A stretch of DNA of 64,000 bases from Paenibacillus sp. DMB20 (GCF_000987955.1 NZ_LAZU01000036.1:124001-188000); one strand, 5' to 3'; shown: positions 15,680 to 24,617, counted from the stretch's first letter. The notes: a model not told the origin generated them from the sequence alone. Translations and numbers: made by a program.

Positions 15680-16829
15680 CGATCAAACTTCACATTACCC
15701 CGAAGTTATCGGTCAGCATGTATTGTCACTCTTGAACCGGCTGGACGGGATCGATGCGGAGCCGGCTCTTTTGGAAAATGTGAAAAATTCGCTCCGGCAG
15801 CTGAACGATCTGAAAATCGCGCTGGATGAATCCTCGATTGTGGCGGTAACGGACCGTAAAGGCCGCATTCTTTATGTCAACGATAAATTCTGCAAGATTT
15901 CCAAGTACTCCCGCGACGAGCTTCTGGGCAAGGATCACCGGATTATCAACTCGGGTTTTCATGATAAATCGTTCATGCGAAATCTGTGGGAAACCATCCT
16001 GTCCGGTTCCGTCTGGCATGGAGAGATAAGGAATAAAGCCAAAGACGGAAGCTTCTATTGGGTCGATACGACGATTGTTCCTTTCATTGGCGAAGACGGC
16101 CGTCCCGAGCAGTTTTTGGCCATTCGGCATGAAGTGACCCGCCTGAAAGCGGTTGAGGAAGAATTGAAGCAAATGATGGTTAAAGTCATGGAAATTCAGG
16201 AGGAGGAACGGAAGCGGTTCTCGCGCGAGCTGCATGACGGAATCGGGCAAAGCCTGTTCTCCCTCCTGATCGGCATGGACCGTTTGCTTGTCGCCGAGCG
16301 GGAACGTTCGGAGGAAGCATGGAAATCAGACGGATCGAGCCGGGAATCGGGGTTCGAAGAGCTGAGCGCGATCCGACGCGAGGTTTCCAACATCATCGAA
16401 GATGTGCGCGGACTCGCCTGGGAGCTGAGGCCATCCATTTTGGACGATCTTGGCGTCGTGCCCGCCATCCGAACCTACATTGAGAATTTTACCGAGCATT
16501 ATGGAATCACGGTGGATTTCCAATCCAATCTGACCAAGCGTCTTAGCCATCAGCAGGAGACGGTGGTCTACCGGATCATACAGGAGGCTTTATTGAACGC
16601 CGGCAAATATGCCGACGTGGATCAGGCTCAAGTTACCATTCATCAGCACGAGCATTCGATCGATGTCGCCATTATGGACAGGGGAGCGGGAATTACAAGA
16701 AAAGAAGGGAAGACGGGTGTCGGCTTATTCAGCATGGAGGAACGGGCCCGTGGAATCGGCGCACGGTTCAGCATAGAGTCGGCACCGGGAGAAGGGACGT
16801 TCATACGTTTATCCATTCCTATGCCATAA
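15672..16829 (+). CDS. PAS-domain histidine kinase, NreB-like but without the Fe-S cysteines
   Basis: Cytosolic sensor kinase: PAS domain at about 55-165 (IVAVTDRKGRILYVN ... DSSFYWVDTT-like core), HisKA_3 dimerisation helix with the phospho-His in RFSRELHDGIGQSL, and a HATPase with N-box IIQEALLNAGKYA and GTFIRL end. Start TTG 15672 overlaps the response regulator and has AAAAAGGGG upstream. Staphylococcal NreB holds an oxygen-labile [4Fe-4S] cluster on four PAS cysteines; here the PAS has only one obvious Cys (KFCKIS), so a different signal is likely, perhaps with oxygen sensing left to the neighbouring Fnr. Confidence 0.8.
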   Translation: MNNDQTSHYPEVIGQHVLSLLNRLDGIDAEPALLENVKNSLRQLNDLKIALDESSIVAVTDRKGRILYVNDKFCKISKYSRDELLGKDHRIINSGFHDKSFMRNLWETILSGSVWHGEIRNKAKDGSFYWVDTTIVPFIGEDGRPEQFLAIRHEVTRLKAVEEELKQMMVKVMEIQEEERKRFSRELHDGIGQSLFSLLIGMDRLLVAERERSEEAWKSDGSSRESGFEELSAIRREVSNIIEDVRGLAWELRPSILDDLGVVPAIRTYIENFTEHYGITVDFQSNLTKRLSHQQETVVYRIIQEALLNAGKYADVDQAQVTIHQHEHSIDVAIMDRGAGITRKEGKTGVGLFSMEERARGIGARFSIESAPGEGTFIRLSIPMP

Positions 16830-16833
16830 ACAA

Positions 16834-16863
16834 AAAATGCCTGCAGAACGCAGGCATTTTTTT
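16834..16863 (+). terminator. Terminator of the nreC-nreB-like pair
   Basis: AAAATGCCTGC and GCAGGCATTTT form an 11-bp stem with a 5-nt loop, followed by more T. Confidence 0.85.
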
Positions 16864-17000
16864 AACCGCCGCGTTCATCAGAGGAGCAAACGACTTATGG
16901 CCGATATGTTGTTAGTGATAGGCACGACGGCGTTTTAAAGAAATCATAGGAATTATAATTTTTCCGTTTCATCTCGAATGAGAGTGGTATATAAAAAATA

Positions 17001-17240
17001 AGTGGGAAACGGTTGAAGCCATTGTGGACGGAACGAAAAGTTGACGGTTGTCGTTTTTTTCCGAAAGGATTGATTCCATTGAAGTATCTAATTCTGGGGA
17101 AGCCCATCGGCTTCTTCAGCGGATAACAAGGTAAATTCTTTAGCAATTTGCAAGATTGCTCGATATGCCTATAACCGTTTCCCACGATTATAAGGGTGCC
17201 TCTGGATTTATCGCAGGATGATCCAGAGGCGTCTTTTTTT
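17001..17240 (+). ncRNA. Candidate structured RNA, copy 2
   Basis: Second member of the family at 11391. Closing helix GTGGGAAACGGTT (17002-17014) with AACCGTTTCCCAC (17173-17185), 13 perfect pairs; GAC-GGTT-GTC (17043-17052); GNRA hairpin TCC-GAAA-GGA (17060-17069); GAAGCC-CATC-GGCTTC (17099-17114); AGCAAT...ATTGCT (17142-17160); terminator with 10-bp stem (17198-17230) and T7. Compared with copy 1, base pairs change on both sides in the closing, GNRA and 3' helices. Upstream, GTTTCA and TGGTAT about 13 bp apart resemble a sigma-B-type promoter. The overlapping minus-strand ORF here is judged spurious. Confidence 0.65.
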
Positions 17241-17334
17241 AAGAGATAAGAAAGTATAAGCTTCGGAGACGCGGCTTCCTTATCTCGCAAGAAAAACTTC
17301 TTCAAAACGCGGCCTGTATTCTGAGAAAGTACGT
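17238..17334 (+). repeat. Dispersed repeat, copy C, 3'-truncated
   Basis: Starts in the T run of the preceding RNA's terminator (TTTAAGAGATAAG) and matches the other copies up to AGAAAGTACGT, then stops ten bases before the SDR stop codon; the terminal ACGTC hairpin is missing. Confidence 0.8.
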
Positions 17335-17343
17335 ATTGAAGGA

Positions 17344-18195
17344 TTAATGCATATCCGTATAAGTTGCTTTGAAAGGCGGGATATACCGGCCATCGATATC
17401 CGTGAATCGATACTCTTTTGCCAAATCCCCCACCAGCAGCACTTGTCCGCTTTTCTCCATGACCTTGGGATCGCCGGCCAAAGCCGCGATGGCTCGACCG
17501 ATATAATAAGGGCTTTCGGTTCTTTTTAGCTCATCCACCTCCTGCCAGTGCTCCTCATCCGTGTTCAGGCTTCTAAGCACCAATTCGGTTCTCATCCAGC
17601 CTGGCGATATCGCAAGAACCGCGATCTTGTCCGGTTTCAGCTCCACGGATAATCCATAGGCCATGCGGGTCAATGCATTTTTGGCCAGATCATAATAAAA
17701 ATTTCCTAGATACTTATGATCATCCCAAAAGGTTGTGTGGAAAATAACACCTTGTTCATGTTCTCGCATTAGGGGCAACGCAAAAAAGTTCATGGCTAAT
17801 TGTGCGCGTACGCCTGAGGTAAACATATGATCCCAATGCTTGAGCGGTTGTTCCCAAAAGGGGGCATATTCAATCGGCAATTCATTTCCGCCCCATACAT
17901 TATTGACGAGAATATCGAGCCGGCCTTGTTCCGAACGGATTTGATCTATCAGGGCCTGCGTCTCCGAGTCTTGGGTATGATCGCAACGAACCGCGATGCC
18001 TTTTCCGCCGCAGGCTTCAATTCGGGAAACGGTTTCGTCGATCGTTTCAGGCCGATCATGGGTGGTTTTCCCTGGTGTGCTTCTGCCGGTTACGTACACG
18101 GTAGCACCCGCCTTTCCCAACTCAATGGCGATTCCGCGGCCGGCGCCTCTGCTTCCGCCGGTAACCAGTGCAATTTTCCCTTCCAATGCTTTCAT
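17344..18195 (-). CDS. Short-chain dehydrogenase/reductase
   Basis: NAD(P)-dependent oxidoreductase of the SDR superfamily, 283 aa. The cofactor motif is TGGSRGAGRGIA (residues about 13-24), NNVWGG replaces the classical NNAG, and the active-site YxxxK is YDLAK with an upstream Thr/Ser (FHTTFW), followed by SPGWMRTE. Strong AAAGGAGG precedes the ATG. The substrate is not predictable. A perfect inverted repeat ATATGACA-N5-TGTCATAT at 18240-18260 lies about 45 bp upstream and is a likely operator. It is convergent with the RNA/repeat region. Confidence 0.85.
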   Translation of the reverse strand: MKALEGKIALVTGGSRGAGRGIAIELGKAGATVYVTGRSTPGKTTHDRPETIDETVSRIEACGGKGIAVRCDHTQDSETQALIDQIRSEQGRLDILVNNVWGGNELPIEYAPFWEQPLKHWDHMFTSGVRAQLAMNFFALPLMREHEQGVIFHTTFWDDHKYLGNFYYDLAKNALTRMAYGLSVELKPDKIAVLAISPGWMRTELVLRSLNTDEEHWQEVDELKRTESPYYIGRAIAALAGDPKVMEKSGQVLLVGDLAKEYRFTDIDGRYIPPFKATYTDMH

Positions 18196-18239
18196 GGATA
18201 TCAGTCCTCCTTTACATTGACTTCAGTATACAAGGATTT

Positions 18240-18260
18240 ATATGACATCTATTGTCATAT
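18240..18260. promoter_or_regulatory. Inverted repeat upstream of the SDR gene
   Basis: ATATGACA and TGTCATAT separated by five bases. A third half-site TGTCATAT lies at 18343-18350, about 90 bp away. Confidence 0.5.
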
Positions 18261-18280
18261 TTGATGAATTCATTTGTGAA

Positions 18281-18333
18281 AAAACAAGAGGGCGATTCCT
18301 CAGCAGAATCACTCCACTTTGGAAACACCCTCT
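18281..18333 (-). terminator. Terminator of the M29 aminopeptidase gene
   Basis: AGAGGG (18287-18292) pairs with CCCTCT (18328-18333) around an inner GATTC/GAATC stem; six A residues on the left give a U run for minus-strand transcripts. Confidence 0.6.
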
Positions 18334-18381
18334 ACATTAAAATGTCATATATGGCTGGCAGGTTAGCCGTGCTTTACCTCG

Positions 18382-19607
18382 TCAAGCCCATTTTCCGCCG
18401 CGGAATACCGGCTCCACGGTTCCATCCGGAAGCTCGCCGTCGATTTCCAGCTCGGCCGAGCCGATCATGAAGTCGACATGGGTCAGGCTGACATTCGCTC
18501 CTTTGGCGAGCAATTCTTCTTTCGACAGCTTGGTCCCGCCTTCGATATTGACAGGATAGGCGCTGCCGAGCGCGAAATGGCAGGAGGCGTTCTCATCGAC
18601 GCCCGTATTGTAAAATACCCGGTTCAGCGAGGATATCGGGGAGCCGTATGGTACCAGCGCCATCTCTCCAAGATACGAAGCTCCTTCATCGGTCTCCAGC
18701 AGGGAAGTCAGATGTTCCCGCCCGGATTCGGCGTCATATTCCACCACTTTGCCGTTTTTGAACGCGAAGGTGATGCCTTCCACGAGCCGGCCGTTCAGGT
18801 TCAAAGGCAGCGTGCTGCGGACGGTTCCGTTGACGCCTGTCCGCATCGGCATCGTATAAATTTCCTCCGTCGGCATATTGGCGACAAAATAGACGCCCGC
18901 CTCGTTATAATCGCCACCCCCAAGCCAGAGGTGCCTTCCGGCATTTCGACCCGCAGATCGGTTCCGGGTGCGCGGTAGCGAAGGCTTTTGTACCGCTTCT
19001 GGTTCATGAACTCCTGCCGGTTCTTCAATTCCGCGATATGCTCGCGCCAAGCGGCTACCGGATCTTCTGTATCGACCCGGTTCATTCGGAACACGGCATC
19101 CCACATCGCGTCGATCCGCTGTTCTTCCGGGAGGTCGGCAAAGACTTTGTCGGCCCAAGCCTTGGTAGGGGCCTTGATGAGCGACCAGCTGATCTTATTG
19201 TTTCTTACATAAGTCTGAAACTTCTCCCGGGCCACGGATGCGGCTTTAACCGCGGTAGATACTTTAGCGGCGTCAATTCCACGGAACAGCTCGGGGTCAG
19301 GCACCTTGATATGCAGAAGGGCACCGCCGCCCGCGGCCAGCTGTTCCATCGTGTCGGCCTGCCACTGCGGATAATAGCCGAATGAATCGTCCGGCGCTTT
19401 TTCGTAGCGGATGCGGGTCGTCGTTTCATCCTCCCAGTCGACCTGGACGAGTTTTGCCCCGGCCTCGTAAGCCTTGCCGACGACCAGGCGGGTGAACTGG
19501 GCGGTTTCCAAGGGGGATTGCACCAGCAGCACCTGGCCGGGCTGAACATTAACGCCCACTTTAACCACAAGCTCCGCATATTTTTCCAACATTTTCTCAA
19601 AGCTCAT
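18382..19607 (-). pseudogene. M29 aminopeptidase (AmpS/PepS-like), single-base frameshift
   Basis: Metal-dependent cytosolic aminopeptidase. The N-terminal frame runs MSFEKMLEKYAELVVKVGVN to RVEMPEG, and the downstream frame continues LWLGGGDYNEAG through the metal-ligand region (ENASCHFALGSAYP, LTHVDFMIGS). Restoring one C at 18931-18935 (GGCAC to GGCCAC on the coding strand) gives an unbroken EGHLWLGG and a full-length protein of about 408 aa. All catalytic segments appear intact, so error or a very recent mutation is likely. The start is ATG 19607 behind GGAGG; the earlier ATG at 19628 lacks a site. Confidence 0.8.
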
Positions 19608-19825
19608 ATGTACGTTCCTCCATCGCAAATCAAATCAATACAGAACCTATTTTATCATGAATATGGCGAGTAGGTTTAGGTTCCTGCCAGAGATGGTTCA
19701 ACTTCCTCCAGGTCTAGTAACTTTGTTCACGGAGAAAGAGGCGCAGATGTTCTAACGTTGATAACAACCGATATCACAAACAACAACATTTTCAAGACAA
19801 CGATCATAAGGAAGAAGGACTAACC

Positions 19826-21076
19826 ATGAGCACCTGCGGACAAACATCCCCTGGACAGAAAGGCTTTGGCGTCATGCTGAAAACCGTATCCGAAGACTGT
19901 AATCTGGCTTGCGATTACTGCTATTACAGCACCTGCGGGGGAAAGATACATCAGCCGGCACGAACGATGGAGCCTGAGGTTTTGGAGCGTTTTATCCAAG
20001 AGTATATGAAAAAGACGAACGGCTCCGCCTCTTTTGCCTGGCAGGGAGGGGAGCCGCTGCTGGCGGGGCTTCCGTTTTTTGAACAAGCCGTGTCTTTTCA
20101 AGCGAGTTATGCCCCACCCTATACCTCCATCGGAAACGCCCTTCAAACGAACGGAACGTTAATCGACGAGAGCTGGGCGAAGTTTTTCCGAACTTACAAT
20201 TTCCTCGTCGGCGTCAGCCTGGACGGACCCAAGACGATTCATGACGCCCACCGCGTAACGGGATCCGGCAAAGGAAGCTTTGATCTGGTCATGCGGGGAA
20301 TCCGGCATTTAACCGAGGCCGGTGTTGATTTTAATATTTTGTCGGTGATCCATGAGGATAACGTAACCAAACCGGAAGAGCTTGTTTCGTTTTACCGCGA
20401 ACATCGATTCGGGTTTGTTCAGTTCATTCCGTGCATGGATTTCAATTCCCGGACATCCGGATTGCCGGGACGGTTTCGCATTACGCCCCAGCAGTATGGA
20501 AACTTTCTCTGCCGCGTATTTGATCTATGGTACAACGATGGCCGGCCCGACTTTTCCGTGCGAATCTTCGATAATATGCTTGCGGTCTTGATGAACCACG
20601 AACCGGAGCTTTGCGTACATCGCAAGAGCTGTCCGAAAATGATGATGCTGGAGTCGAACGGCGATGCGTACCCTTGCGACTTTTTCATGGATGAGGGGCA
20701 CAAACTAGGGAACATAGGGGAGAGCGGTCTCGACAAGCTGCTTGAGCATCCGGTATACGAATCCTTCCTCGCGATGAAGCCGGCCGTGAACGAAGCATGC
20801 CGGGCATGCGAATTTATTGCGTTTTGCCATGGGGGATGTCCGCGCAACCGGAACTGGCTGGATGTCAATGACCGAAGTCAAAAGGATTATTTTTGCGAAA
20901 GCTACCAGGAATTCTACCGCCATGCTTACCCGGGCATGAAAAAGATTGCGGACCGCCTGAGGGAGGAACAGCTGGAACGGTATAAGTTGTCGGGCCTCCC
21001 GTTGCCGGGAAGAAATGAAGAGTGTTTCTGCGGAAGCGGAAAAAAATTCAAGAAGTGCTGCGGTCTTATACATTAG
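19826..21076 (+). CDS. Radical SAM/SPASM protein, anaerobic sulfatase-maturase-like, with C-terminal SEC-C zinc motif
   Basis: Cys25, Cys29 and Cys32 (CNLACDYCYY) form the radical SAM [4Fe-4S] motif. The C-terminal SPASM region carries further cysteines (CVHRKSC, YPCDFF, CRACEFIAFCHGGC) for two auxiliary clusters, as in anSMEs that oxidise a Cys or Ser of sulfatases to formylglycine. DWQGGEP-type element WQGGEPLL and SLDGP are also present. After the SPASM domain comes ECFCGSGKKFKKCCG, a SEC-C zinc hairpin unusual at this position. No sulfatase gene is in the window, so the substrate may be encoded elsewhere, or the enzyme may act on a different peptide. Confidence 0.85.
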   Translation: MSTCGQTSPGQKGFGVMLKTVSEDCNLACDYCYYSTCGGKIHQPARTMEPEVLERFIQEYMKKTNGSASFAWQGGEPLLAGLPFFEQAVSFQASYAPPYTSIGNALQTNGTLIDESWAKFFRTYNFLVGVSLDGPKTIHDAHRVTGSGKGSFDLVMRGIRHLTEAGVDFNILSVIHEDNVTKPEELVSFYREHRFGFVQFIPCMDFNSRTSGLPGRFRITPQQYGNFLCRVFDLWYNDGRPDFSVRIFDNMLAVLMNHEPELCVHRKSCPKMMMLESNGDAYPCDFFMDEGHKLGNIGESGLDKLLEHPVYESFLAMKPAVNEACRACEFIAFCHGGCPRNRNWLDVNDRSQKDYFCESYQEFYRHAYPGMKKIADRLREEQLERYKLSGLPLPGRNEECFCGSGKKFKKCCGLIH

Positions 21077-21090
21077 CCAAGGGTTCGAAC

Positions 21091-21137
21091 GAAAAAAGGG
21101 TGCTGCCTGCCTGTTGGTAACCGGAGCACCCTAGCTT
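21091..21137. terminator. Bidirectional terminator between convergent genes
   Basis: AGGGTGC (21097-21103) and GCACCCT (21126-21132), with an A run on the left and CTTTT on the right. Confidence 0.75.
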
Positions 21138-21977
21138 TTAGCTTTTGATCGCGCCTGCCGCGATGTCGGATATGAATTGCTTGCTGATGAAGAGAAAAAG
21201 GACGATGAGCGGAATGACCGCCATCAGCGTGCCGGCAATGACCATGGCATAATCCGTCGTGTAAATCCCGTTTAAAGAAGAAAGGGCGATCTGGAGCGTG
21301 AATTTGTTTTCATCGGTCAAGATGATCAGCGGCCACAGGTAATCGTTCCACACCCCGATGAACGTAAAGGCGGCAAGGAAAGAGAGGGCCGGACGAAGAA
21401 TCGGCAGCGCCACATTCCAGTAAAGGCGGAAAAATCCGCAGCCGTCGATTCTCCCGGCATCCAGCAACTCCGAAGGAACCGATTCTTCCGCGTACTGCCG
21501 GATCCAGAAAATGCCGAACGCGTTCGCCATCCCCGGGATGATCAGCGCTTTGAAGGTGCCGACCCAACCAAAAGCGGCCATGATCACAAAAGAAGGGACC
21601 AGCGACAGCTGGGCAGGCGCCATCATGGTGGCCAGGAGCACGATGAACATCCATCTTTTTCCAGGGAAGCTGAACTTGGCGAACGTAAACCCGGCAAGCG
21701 AATCGAAGAACAGCACCAGCAGGGTACAGGCAGAAGCGACAAATAGGGTATTCAAGAACGCGCCGAAAAAATCAATGCTGTCCAGCACTCCGGCGATGTT
21801 ATCGAATAGATGCGGGCCAAACCACATTTTGGGCGGGAAGCTGTAAATGTCCGCTGTGGTCCGCGTGGACATGACCAGAAGCCAGTAGAAGGGGAAGATC
21901 GACACCATAAGACCCGCAGACAGCCCCAAATGCAGCAGAAGAGATTTACCTTTCACGCTATGTTCCCCTCCCGTCAT
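21138..21977 (-). CDS. Carbohydrate ABC transporter permease, MalG type
   Basis: Inner-membrane subunit of a CUT1 importer with six hydrophobic segments; the EAA loop that docks to the ATPase is ELLDAGRIDGCGFFRLYW. FPFYWLLVMSTR near the N-terminus and the C-terminal QFISDIAAGAIKS are typical for MalG-like subunits. It overlaps the upstream MalF-type permease by 4 bp (ATGA), indicating translational coupling. No ATPase gene follows, as is usual where a shared MsmK-type ATPase serves several importers. It ends at a terminator shared with the convergent radical SAM gene. Confidence 0.9.
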   Translation of the reverse strand: MTGGEHSVKGKSLLLHLGLSAGLMVSIFPFYWLLVMSTRTTADIYSFPPKMWFGPHLFDNIAGVLDSIDFFGAFLNTLFVASACTLLVLFFDSLAGFTFAKFSFPGKRWMFIVLLATMMAPAQLSLVPSFVIMAAFGWVGTFKALIIPGMANAFGIFWIRQYAEESVPSELLDAGRIDGCGFFRLYWNVALPILRPALSFLAAFTFIGVWNDYLWPLIILTDENKFTLQIALSSLNGIYTTDYAMVIAGTLMAVIPLIVLFLFISKQFISDIAAGAIKS

Positions 21978-22888
21978 GATTCATTTGAACCCTTGCCCTG
22001 GACCATTCTCCAATTGAAAAGCGAGAAAAGGGCAATCAGCACGAACATTCCCCAGCCGACGGCGGATCCGTATCCGAAGTAGTTGTTGACGAAGGCTTCA
22101 CGGTACAAATAAAGAACGATGGTCATTCCGCCCCCGCCGACGCCGCCGTCATTGCCGACGAGCACCTGGGGTTCCGTAAACACCTGCATGCCGCCGATCG
22201 TCGAGGTGATCACGGTAAACAAAATGATCGGTTTCAGATTAGGGATGGTGATCCGGAAAAAGGCCTGGATTCCGGTAGCGCCATCGATTTTGGCGGCTTC
22301 ATACAATACCGTCGGTATGCTCTGCAGACCCGCGAGATAGATGATGGCGTTATATCCGACCCAGCGCCAGATGACCATGACGGAAACGGCCAGCTGGATG
22401 CCCCAGGTTTTGTTCAGCCATTCGACCGATTCCAGGCCGATCAGGTTCAGAACGTAATTCAACAGGCCGTAATTGTTCGAGAACAACGTGCCGAATACGA
22501 TCGCGACGGCTACGAGCGACGTGACATTCGGGAGAAAGTAGCCGATGCGGAAAAAGGTCCGGAATCTGACGAAAGACGCGTTCAGCAAAAAAGCGATAAC
22601 CAGTGCGGAAAATAGCATGGGGATCGTGGAGTAAATCCAGATGACCAAGGTGTTGCCTACCGCTTTCCAGAATTCGGGATCGGTGAGCATGAATCGGTAG
22701 TTGTTCAGTCCGTTGAACGTCATTTCGCCGATGCCGTCCCATTTTTGGAAAGAAAGGTACATGGAGAAAGCGATCGGAAACAAGCCAAAGACGGCAAACA
22801 GAATATAAAAAGGCGATATCGCCAGGTATTCTTTCCGGTGTTTCCACATCGCGGCAGCCAAGCCTTTTCGTTTCTCCAAGGAATTCAC
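21974..22888 (-). CDS. Carbohydrate ABC transporter permease, MalF/UgpA type
   Basis: Second CUT1 permease, 304 aa, six membrane segments starting with YLAISPFYILFAVFGLFP; EAA loop VLYEAAKIDGATGIQAFFRI. It pairs with the MalG-type subunit it overlaps and with the lipoprotein encoded 37 bp upstream. The substrate is not identifiable; CUT1 systems take up mono- to oligosaccharides or glycerol phosphates. A ribosome site (CTCTGGAGG on the coding strand) precedes the start. Confidence 0.9.
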   Translation of the reverse strand: MNSLEKRKGLAAAMWKHRKEYLAISPFYILFAVFGLFPIAFSMYLSFQKWDGIGEMTFNGLNNYRFMLTDPEFWKAVGNTLVIWIYSTIPMLFSALVIAFLLNASFVRFRTFFRIGYFLPNVTSLVAVAIVFGTLFSNNYGLLNYVLNLIGLESVEWLNKTWGIQLAVSVMVIWRWVGYNAIIYLAGLQSIPTVLYEAAKIDGATGIQAFFRITIPNLKPIILFTVITSTIGGMQVFTEPQVLVGNDGGVGGGGMTIVLYLYREAFVNNYFGYGSAVGWGMFVLIALFSLFNWRMVQGKGSNES

Positions 22889-22925
22889 CTCCAGAGTTAT
22901 CCTTTATTTGACGGGCCAAAAAGGT

Positions 22926-24182
22926 TCAACGCAGCAGCTCTCTCTTTATGCGCTTGATCGCGTCTTCCCAGGCCGTATCCGGGTCTTTGCCCTCAAGGGC
23001 CACGGACTGGAGCTGACGGCCCGCAATCCCGTTCAGATTGGCAAATTTTCCGCCAAAATAGGCCGATTTAACATGCCGGGCGGATGCCGTGAAAATTTCG
23101 CCTGTCGGCTGATTGCCGAAAAAAGGGTCCTTCCGCAGCATGGCAGGGGACTCCAAAGCGCCGGATGCCGATGGAAACAGATTGATGGTTTCGTAAGATT
23201 TGGCCTGGTTTTCCGGATTGAGCAGCCATTTCATGACTTCGAAGGATTCCTCGGGATAACGACTTGTCTTCATGATGGCCAGGAAAGACCCTCCGTTATT
23301 GCCGTCGCCCCCGGGCGCCCTCGTTACCCGCCATTTGCCTGCCGTATCCGGCGCGGCGTCCATAAGGATCTCCTTCGCCCATACCGCTCCGACAAAGGAA
23401 GCGATTCTTCCGTTGTTCATCGCTGCGTTCCACTCCGACGAGAAACTGCCGGCGTTGGCCAGCAATTCCATGTGCGACGCTTTTACGGCGGTATTCCATG
23501 CGGTTTTCATGGAGGAGGAAGTATCCTCGCCGATGAAGCTGCCGTCTTTGCTGAAATAAATGTGCCCGGATTGCGAGTTGACCTGATTGTAAACGTTGGT
23601 AATGTTATCCGTGAGCTTAACCTTGCCGCCGAAAGCCTCATTCAGCTTTATCCCGGCATTCAAGTAATCCTCCCAGGTTGCGAGCTGGCGGTGAACCTCT
23701 TCGGGATCGCTGGGCAGGCCGGCTTGTTCGAACAGGTCGGCCCGGTAGAACAGCGCGGTAGGTCCGGTGTCGATCGGCATCGCGATCATTTTGCCTTCGG
23801 GGGTTACGCCAAGCTGCCACTTCCAATCGAGATAGTCCTTCTCGATCTCCTTCGCGCCAAGCTCATACAGATCGTAGAACCGGTCCGAGCTTGTAAACAG
23901 CTCTGCAACCCAGTCGTTGAAAGCAACGATATCCGGACCGCCTTTTCCCGCGGCGAGCGTGGTTTTCAGCTTGGATTTAAAATCGCCGCCGATTTTCTGG
24001 GCCTGAATCCGGATGCCGGGAAACTCCTTTTCCACCGCTTTGATCAGATTGTCATCCAGGCTTCGGTTCCAATACCAAAGTGTAAGCGTTTTCGAATCCG
24101 GGTTTGGCGAACCCGCTGAGCAACCGCTTACAAATAGGGCGATGCAAATGATCAAACATGAAACGAAACGGCATTTGACCAT
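22926..24182 (-). CDS. Extracellular sugar-binding lipoprotein of the CUT1 importer
   Basis: Signal peptide with lipobox VSGC (Cys about residue 21) anchors it to the membrane. The mature part is a family 1 solute-binding protein: TLTLWYWNRS start, GGPDIVAFND, MPIDTGPTALFYRADLFEQAGL, and PEESFEVMKWLLNPE near the C-terminus. First gene of the three-gene importer operon, with both permeases downstream. No regulator gene is adjacent. The 260 bp upstream hold an A/T-rich likely promoter region and a GC-rich hairpin, but I could not fix promoter boxes. Confidence 0.9.
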   Translation of the reverse strand: MVKCRFVSCLIICIALFVSGCSAGSPNPDSKTLTLWYWNRSLDDNLIKAVEKEFPGIRIQAQKIGGDFKSKLKTTLAAGKGGPDIVAFNDWVAELFTSSDRFYDLYELGAKEIEKDYLDWKWQLGVTPEGKMIAMPIDTGPTALFYRADLFEQAGLPSDPEEVHRQLATWEDYLNAGIKLNEAFGGKVKLTDNITNVYNQVNSQSGHIYFSKDGSFIGEDTSSSMKTAWNTAVKASHMELLANAGSFSSEWNAAMNNGRIASFVGAVWAKEILMDAAPDTAGKWRVTRAPGGDGNNGGSFLAIMKTSRYPEESFEVMKWLLNPENQAKSYETINLFPSASGALESPAMLRKDPFFGNQPTGEIFTASARHVKSAYFGGKFANLNGIAGRQLQSVALEGKDPDTAWEDAIKRIKRELLR

Positions 24183-24370
24183 AGCTGAACCTCCTATCTG
24201 AAAAAGTGACTGTTTTACAGTGTATGATCAAAGAATCGGAATCGTTTGTGAAATTTTTTGACTTGTTTATGGGAGCGCCCAAAAAAGTACTCCCCCGTAG
24301 GAGGAGTTGAATGGTTTTGTTTCTCTTTGTTGAAGATATCGGATGGAAAAGTAGCGAATGAATGAACAAA

Positions 24371-24416
24371 GGGGCGCCCCGGGTCTAATGGACCTTCAGA
24401 GGCACCCCCATCTTTT
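24371..24416 (+). terminator. GC-rich stem-loop plus T run
   Basis: GGGGCGCC (24371-24378) pairs with GGCACCCC (24401-24408) apart from one mismatch, enclosing a GGTC/GACC stem; TCTTTTT follows. It lies between the divergent lipoprotein gene and the small gene at 24444, and its T run suits plus-strand transcripts. Confidence 0.4.
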
Positions 24417-24443
24417 TGTATAACGATCTGGAATAACTACCTA

Positions 24444-24617
24444 CTACTCCCGATCCTTAACATTGTTACCGGCGGACGGATTGTTCTTAAAAACCTCGGC
24501 CGCTTCTTCAGCCGAAAATTCCGTGTTGTCCAGGCCTTCGCCCGGTACAGGCATTCTGTTCAGTTTGGTTCTATACACTTCGGATTTCGTTGGTTCGTTG
24601 GAATGGGATTTGCTCAT
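24444..24617 (-). CDS. Small conserved hydrophilic protein, function unknown
   Basis: A 57-residue charged protein starting MSKSHSNEPTKSEVYRTKL and containing VPGEGLDNTEFSAEEAAEVF; no membrane segment, cysteines or known motif. ATG 24617 is set by AAAGGAGGTGTCC directly upstream, much better than the ATG at 24647. Lys/Glu-rich small proteins of this kind occur in spore-formers, but I cannot assign a role. It is separated from alkA by about 110 bp. Confidence 0.6.
   Translation of the reverse strand: MSKSHSNEPTKSEVYRTKLNRMPVPGEGLDNTEFSAEEAAEVFKNNPSAGNNVKDRE

Noticed and set aside
16895..17305. 136-codon minus-strand ORF
   Set aside because: It lies wholly over the second structured RNA, its terminator and repeat C, has no recognisable domain, and no ribosome site.
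22908..24119. 403-codon plus-strand ORF opposite the sugar-binding lipoprotein
   Set aside because: The minus-strand product has a lipobox and complete family motifs; the plus frame has none and is a long shadow.
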